64,000 bases of DNA from Anaerolineae bacterium (GTDB lineage Bacteria; Chloroflexota; Anaerolineae; Promineifilales; Promineifilaceae): assembly GCA_023382655.1 (NCBI GenBank), contig JAHDWK010000015.1:1-64000 (forward strand), given 5' to 3'. Of this stretch, positions 59,849 to 64,000 are shown in pieces; within the stretch, counting starts at the first letter, position 1; each line of letters starts with the position of its first letter. The position numbers and the translations under genes were made by a program. The notes beneath the pieces were generated by a model that had not been told where the DNA came from, did no database searches, and saw only the letters and a program-made list of their open reading frames with translations.

Positions 59849-59901
59849 AAAGTTCACCTTTTGGGAAAGGTTGAACTTTTTTAGTGGCGACCTGTCAGGT
59901 C
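59849..59901. terminator. Hairpin between thrC-REC and REC-kinase genes
   Basis: AAGTTCACCTTT and AAAGGTTGAACTT (about 59850-59877, one mismatch) form a stem followed by TTTTTT on the plus strand only. Next to it GACCTGTCAGGTC (59889-59901) is a short palindrome touching the thrC-REC stop. For the minus-strand genes this is a hairpin without a T-run. Confidence 0.5.
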
Positions 59902-61613
59902 TAGGGGAGTGCTTGTTTGATGTCGGTGAGAAGGTCGGAATCTAAAAATGAACCTTTTTGCAGCAATGCTTTTATTTTACCGTCTAATCGTTGCCGTTCA
60001 ATAGGTGAAAGCTCCTTGGCGGTGACGACGATGATGGGGATATCGTGTAGGGCGGGTTGAGCCTTCATTGCTTCCACAATACCAAACCCATCTAGTCCGG
60101 GCATCATCAGGTCGAGAATGACCAGATTTGGCCGTACCTGTTGAATCAGCCGTAAGCCATCCAGCCCGTTGCTGGCTTCGTCTATGAGGAAGTCGCCCTG
60201 GGCTTGCAGGATACGCCGGATCAGCCGGGCGGCGTCGGGGTTGTCTTCGATGACGGCAATGCGCTGGACGCGGTTGTCCAGCTCTTCCAAAGCGGTGAGC
60301 AGACCTTCTTCGCGGCCGGCGGTGTGGGCATCCTGGCCGTCAACGCCGCTATCAGCGGGGGCCATGTTGCGGGTGTATTGGTCGCCAATGATGTGTTTTT
60401 CCACAGGGAAGGTGTGGCCGGAACAATTGATCACCACCAGTTCGTGGGGCGCGATCACACCTTCACGTATTAGTTTGAAGAGACCGGCAAAGGCTACGGC
60501 CGTAGCCGGTTCCACGCTTATGCCATCCATCTTTGCCACCGTGTGCAGGGTGTGAAATGTGTCGGCATCCGGGATAGCCTCCATGACGCCACCGTGTGCC
60601 TGCAACAAATCAAACAACACTTCATACGCTTCGCCCGGTATACCGGTAGCCAGGGTGGTAATGTCGGTCAATGGATTGAGGACGTTTTCTGCCTGGCGCT
60701 GTCCCTTTTGAAAGGCGTGCGCCATGGGTGCGCAGCCGCTTGATTGGAAACAGCCCAGTTTAGGCAGGCGGCCAGTCAGACCCAGGTCACGTAGTTCGGC
60801 AAACCCTTTCATCACCCCCACCGGCCCCAGACCACCGCTGACTGCTTGCAAGTACCAATCAGGGGCGTGCCAGGGGTGGCGGTTGCCGTGCGGTATAGTA
60901 GGGTCATCGCCGGCCAGGAGGCTGCCTAACTGTTCGGCCGTTTCAAAGGCAATGGTTTTCATTGCTTCTTTGGCGGCAATGGCTTTAATGCCCTGATCGA
61001 GGAATAGATTTTTGCTGGCGGCAAATTCGGCGGCAATTTGTTTGGCCTGGTCATAGGTACCGGCCACTTTAATCACTTCCGAACCGTACAAGGCCACCTC
61101 ACGCATTTTGTCAGCGGGCACGGAACTGGTGACAAAAGCCCACAGCTTAATCCCGGCGCGGGCGCAGTAGGCAGAGTAGGCAATGGCCACATTGCCGGTG
61201 GAGGCGACGACAGCTTCGGTGATACCGGCTTCTTTCATGGCGCTGACGGCAATGGCGGCCTGCCGATCTTTGAAGGAGCCGGTTGGCCCCTGACGTTCGT
61301 CTTTGATGTAGATGCGGGGATGGCCGAGCATCAGCCCCAGGTTGTGGGCGCGCAGCAGGGGCGTCCAGCCTTCGCCCAGCGTGACGATGTTTTCGGGGTG
61401 GCAAATGGGTAGCAGTTCGTGGTAGCGCCACAGGCTGGCGCCGCGTCTGGCGAGTGCGGCCGTCCAGCCAGCAGCAGCCTCTTTTGGCGCAGTTTCCACC
61501 CAGTGATAACGCGCCTCCATCCATTGACCGCCGCAGGTGGGGCAGGTGAGATATGGGTTGGTAAACGGCCGTCTGGCGTGGCAGACACGGCATTCGATGG
61601 CAATATCAGGCAT
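59901..61613 (-). CDS. Threonine synthase-like PLP enzyme fused to a receiver domain
   Basis: A 570-residue fusion. Residues 1-430 form a threonine synthase-like fold-type II PLP enzyme: an N-terminal zinc ribbon (CRVCHARR, CPTCGG), LGEGWTPLLRA, and PTGSFKDRQAA with the PLP-binding Lys, then ASTGNVAIAYSAYCAR for phosphate and AVSGGLGPVGV. An acidic linker (about 410-445) joins a full response-regulator receiver (about 447-570): VIEDNPDAARL, NLVILDLMMPGLDGFG with the phospho-Asp, VVTAKE and LLQKGSF with the Lys. No frameshift separates the parts. It sits between two sensor kinase genes, 61 bases after the upstream one. The enzyme may be regulated by phosphorylation, or only hitchhike with the domain. 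Confidence 0.92.
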   Translation of the reverse strand: MPDIAIECRVCHARRPFTNPYLTCPTCGGQWMEARYHWVETAPKEAAAGWTAALARRGASLWRYHELLPICHPENIVTLGEGWTPLLRAHNLGLMLGHPRIYIKDERQGPTGSFKDRQAAIAVSAMKEAGITEAVVASTGNVAIAYSAYCARAGIKLWAFVTSSVPADKMREVALYGSEVIKVAGTYDQAKQIAAEFAASKNLFLDQGIKAIAAKEAMKTIAFETAEQLGSLLAGDDPTIPHGNRHPWHAPDWYLQAVSGGLGPVGVMKGFAELRDLGLTGRLPKLGCFQSSGCAPMAHAFQKGQRQAENVLNPLTDITTLATGIPGEAYEVLFDLLQAHGGVMEAIPDADTFHTLHTVAKMDGISVEPATAVAFAGLFKLIREGVIAPHELVVINCSGHTFPVEKHIIGDQYTRNMAPADSGVDGQDAHTAGREEGLLTALEELDNRVQRIAVIEDNPDAARLIRRILQAQGDFLIDEASNGLDGLRLIQQVRPNLVILDLMMPGLDGFGIVEAMKAQPALHDIPIIVVTAKELSPIERQRLDGKIKALLQKGSFLDSDLLTDIKQALP

Positions 61614-61674
61614 TTATATAGGATTCCTTACGTGGTGGGGCTGGAAATTGGGAATAGATTTAGACTGCCAATCT

Positions 61675-64000
61675 CTACCCATCAATTTCATCAAGTTGCA
61701 AAGGCAAAAGGACGTGGAAGGTGGAGCCTTTGTCTAACTCACTTTCAAAATAGATCTCCCCCTGGTGCATTTCCACCAGCCATTTGGTAATAGGTAGGCC
61801 CAATCCGGTACCGCCGACGGCGCGGGTGGTGCTGCTGTCGGCTTGCTCAAAGGGGATAAACACTTTGGCAAAATCGGGCTCGGCGATGCCAATGCCGGTA
61901 TCATGTACCACAATATGAATATGTTCATTTTCCCGCAAAATTTTAAGTTGAATATGCCCTTCAGGAGTGTATTTGGCGGCATTGGATAATAAATTGAGCA
62001 GAATCTGCCGTACCCGCGTGGGATCGGCTTCGATCTGCGGCAAATCTGGCTGTATGTCCCAAATCAGCTCAATTTTGTCGGCGTCTATGAGACCACGAAC
62101 GGTGGAATGCACAGCTTCAGCCGCCTGGACGAGATCCACTTCCTCAAAACTGAGCGTCATTTTACCCGCTTCAATTTTGGCCATGTCCAGAATTTCGTTG
62201 ATGAGACTGAGCAAATGCTGCCCATTCTTGTAGATAGAGGTCAGGTCTTCTTCTTGTTCGGGCGTGATGGGGCCATCTATCCCTTTGAGTATGACCCGCG
62301 AAAAGCCGATGATGGAGTTCAGGGGCGTGCGCAATTCATGGGACATATTGGCCAGGAATTGTGTTTTTAACTGATCCAACTGCATCAACTCTTCATTGTG
62401 GGCCTGGATGCGGGCAAATAACTCCGCGTTAGCCAGAGCCAGATTGGCCTGCGTGGCAATACTGCGCAGCAATTGCACATCATTTTCGTTGTAAGCCTGG
62501 GCTTCATATGATTGCACCGTGATGAGACCGTTGATTTTGCCTTCCCGTTGCAAGGGTATCCACAAGCCGGAGCGAGGTGGCTGCGCCAGGGGCCGGGTTT
62601 CAAAGCGGGTGAGTGGGTTGTTTACATCTACCAGATGATGCTGATCTTGTTGCAGGAAGAGGCAAAGCGGTTCGTCCGGTTGGAGGATACGGGGTGTGGT
62701 CTCGGTTTTGATGCCGTCTACCATCGTCAAGACAGGTGTGTATAGACGAGTTTGGGCATCATAACGGGCCAGGGTGAAGATGGTGTTGTCCAGCAATCGG
62801 CCCACCTGTTGGTAAATGGCGTAGGCTAGTTCATCCAGTTTCAGGTAGTAAGAGATGGTGCTTTGTATCTGGTTCAGGGTGATGAGTTCCTGGGCGCGCT
62901 GCAAAGCTTCATCGAGCAGTTTCAGATTTTCCAGTTGGGTGACAAGCTGGTCTACCACTGTTTGGGCGAAGATGATGTTGGCGGGGGTAAACGGCCGTGT
63001 ACCATGCCCGGAATCAATAGCCAGAAAACCCATCACTTCTTGCATGTTGGCGGCGGGGATGAGCAAAGAGGCTTTGGCGCCGAACGGCCGTACATGTTGC
63101 GTTATCACACTTTCCGGCGTTTCCCCATCTCCTTCGGCCAGCAGCAGGGGGGTTGCCTGTTGCTGTAATCGCGCCAGCACATAATCTCCGGTGACCGGTA
63201 ACTGCATCGTGCCCCTGTCGCCATAGCTGTAGTCGCCATATTCAGCAGCAATATAACCAATCTTTTGCTGGTGATCGTACAACACCATACGGCACTGCAC
63301 CGCGCCCACATACCGGGCAATCTCCCGCGCGGCAATCTCCAGGGCATCTTCGCGGGTGATTGACTGGTTGAGCAGGCGACCAATATGATAAAGCGTTTCC
63401 GTCTGGCGCAGCAGTTGTTGGTTGGCCAGATTGATGGCGGCTTGAGCAGCGAGTGTAATATAGGGCTGTAGTTCCTGATCATTCAACGGCACGGGCGCCA
63501 CCCGGTCTAACGCCAGTGTGCCTAACCAGGTTTGCTCAGCGTAGATGGGCACCAGAGTGGCGGCGCGCACCCCGTTATTACTAAAGAGGGCGCGTGTGTA
63601 ATCATCCAGGTCTGGATGGTTGGGGCCATCCGCAATGCGGAGTACCTGATCGGTATCCATCAAGTTGGTAGACTGGAATTTATCACGAGAGAAACGATGG
63701 TGGGGATCATGTTGTACACCCAATCTGCTCCAAAATATGGGCGAAATGAGGTAATCCGGGGAATTGGGGTCGGGTACAAATACCTGGGCCAAATCCACAG
63801 ATTCAGATTGTGCGGCATAATCTACTAATATCTGATAAACCTCGGTGGGGGTGGTGGCCTGGTTGATGTGACGGCTGGTTTCATACAATAGGGTAGATTC
63901 GGCCAGGTTGCGTTCTGTTTGGGCAAAGAGGCTGGCATTTTCAATGGCTACGCCCAACTGGTCGGCCAGACTTTGCAGGGCGGTGATGCTTTCAGGGTTA
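61675..64000 (-). CDS. Multi-GAF sensor histidine kinase (5' end outside window)
   Basis: The frame is open to the window edge, so the start is missing and the ATG at 63957 is internal. From the edge: the end of a GAF domain (LQSLADQLGVAIENASLF), then GAF domains of about 170, 170 and 180 residues, each ending in a QAAINLAN- or QANLALANAELF-like helix. Then HisKA (FLANMSHELRTPLNSI) and HATPase (LLNLLSNAAKYTPEG, VHDTGIGIAEPD, GGTGLGLPITKWL). No membrane helix is seen in the visible part. It is the first visible gene of the minus-strand signalling group. Confidence 0.92.
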   Translation of the reverse strand, partial: NPESITALQSLADQLGVAIENASLFAQTERNLAESTLLYETSRHINQATTPTEVYQILVDYAAQSESVDLAQVFVPDPNSPDYLISPIFWSRLGVQHDPHHRFSRDKFQSTNLMDTDQVLRIADGPNHPDLDDYTRALFSNNGVRAATLVPIYAEQTWLGTLALDRVAPVPLNDQELQPYITLAAQAAINLANQQLLRQTETLYHIGRLLNQSITREDALEIAAREIARYVGAVQCRMVLYDHQQKIGYIAAEYGDYSYGDRGTMQLPVTGDYVLARLQQQATPLLLAEGDGETPESVITQHVRPFGAKASLLIPAANMQEVMGFLAIDSGHGTRPFTPANIIFAQTVVDQLVTQLENLKLLDEALQRAQELITLNQIQSTISYYLKLDELAYAIYQQVGRLLDNTIFTLARYDAQTRLYTPVLTMVDGIKTETTPRILQPDEPLCLFLQQDQHHLVDVNNPLTRFETRPLAQPPRSGLWIPLQREGKINGLITVQSYEAQAYNENDVQLLRSIATQANLALANAELFARIQAHNEELMQLDQLKTQFLANMSHELRTPLNSIIGFSRVILKGIDGPITPEQEEDLTSIYKNGQHLLSLINEILDMAKIEAGKMTLSFEEVDLVQAAEAVHSTVRGLIDADKIELIWDIQPDLPQIEADPTRVRQILLNLLSNAAKYTPEGHIQLKILRENEHIHIVVHDTGIGIAEPDFAKVFIPFEQADSSTTRAVGGTGLGLPITKWLVEMHQGEIYFESELDKGSTFHVLLPLQLDEIDG

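Larger units (their letters stand above)
601..63091. repeat. Highly iterated octamer palindrome ACGGCCGT (about 131 copies)
   Basis: Start positions found by eye: 601,953,1214,1418,1949,2122,2232,3090,3385,4116,4145,4433,4765,4871,4921,4958,5367,5697,6121,6312,6863,7133,7155,7447,7895,9552,9853,9893,10710,11065,11752,12004,12115,14857,14908,15340,16092,16426,17038,17671,18341,19790,20487,21225,21363,21699,22313,22610,22877,24347,24839,25847,26714,26813,27095,27597,27773,28352,28515,28569,28689,29052,29150,30452,31184,31872,32079,32477,34124,34935,35015,35433,35779,36314,36367,36633,37116,37303,37506,37961,38412,38700,39190,39539,40000,40979,41202,41884,42657,43384,43549,44464,45037,45073,45127,45211,46344,46739,47081,47283,48609,48664,48817,49536,50275,50425,52087,52308,52357,52673,52721,52980,53298,53778,54471,54578,55771,56306,56387,56754,56894,57506,57677,58307,58437,58557,59523,60496,61565,62991,63084. 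In proteins it reads as TAV, (D/N/H/Y)GR or xRP. Single-mismatch forms are much rarer. Some copies may have been missed. Confidence 0.95.

Overview
The window looks like chromosomal DNA of a member of the Chloroflexota, probably an Anaerolineae-type filamentous lineage. This is inferred from gene content: large secreted proteins with PKD, DUF11, F5/8C and VWA domains, Thr-Pro-rich linkers, C-terminal 'hxYLPhh'-like tails, FolE2, Hanks-type kinases, and stacked GAF sensor kinases. No marker long enough for firm placement is present; only the 3' end of a 23S rRNA and one 5S rRNA are visible.

Layout. 0-0.6 kb: end of an rRNA operon. 0.6-6.8 kb: MFS exporter, SppA protease, and a Ser/Thr phosphorylation cluster (kinase, FHA-winged-helix regulator, PP2C phosphatase). 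6.8-8.9 kb: promoter, TPP riboswitch and terminator ahead of thiN and a thiamine-binding lipoprotein. 9.0-11.4 kb: queF-queC-queD-queE (preQ1 synthesis); the missing first step, FolE2, lies at 41-42 kb. 11.5-16.0 kb: D-amino-acid oxidase, then a variable segment holding what reads as a complete integron gene cassette with its attC site, an S51 peptidase, a small antitoxin-like ORF and a RibD-type reductase. 16-34.7 kb: PQQ-repeat protein, a 1265-aa secreted transglutaminase-like/dockerin/nuclease-like protein, a 1791-aa cohesin-containing adhesin, an AttH/CrtC-like lipoprotein, a GH9 cellulase controlled by a LacI regulator, and a Thr-Pro-rich surface protein. 34.9-58.3 kb: mixed housekeeping genes (crotonase, methyltransferases, FtsX-type permease, LolD-type ATPase, Dam, FolE2, RlmN, RNase II/R, SuhB, AMMECR1, PerM, GT4, EamA). 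58.4-64 kb: a signalling block with a REC-histidine kinase, a threonine synthase fused to a receiver domain, and a multi-GAF histidine kinase running off the window.

Two window-wide patterns stand out. First, the octamer palindrome ACGGCCGT occurs about 131 times by my hand count (one per ~490 bp, against about one expected by chance), in genes and spacers, in all reading frames. It resembles cyanobacterial HIP1 but has a different sequence, and is absent from the rRNA and the cassette. Second, many gene junctions carry long inverted repeats built from degenerate 6-10-base units (for example GAGATTGG, GTAATTGA, CCGTGATG). These often overlap the stop codon, so repeat DNA writes the last residues of neighbouring proteins. 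The ACGGCCGT repeat and the integron cassette are my leading candidates for something undescribed.
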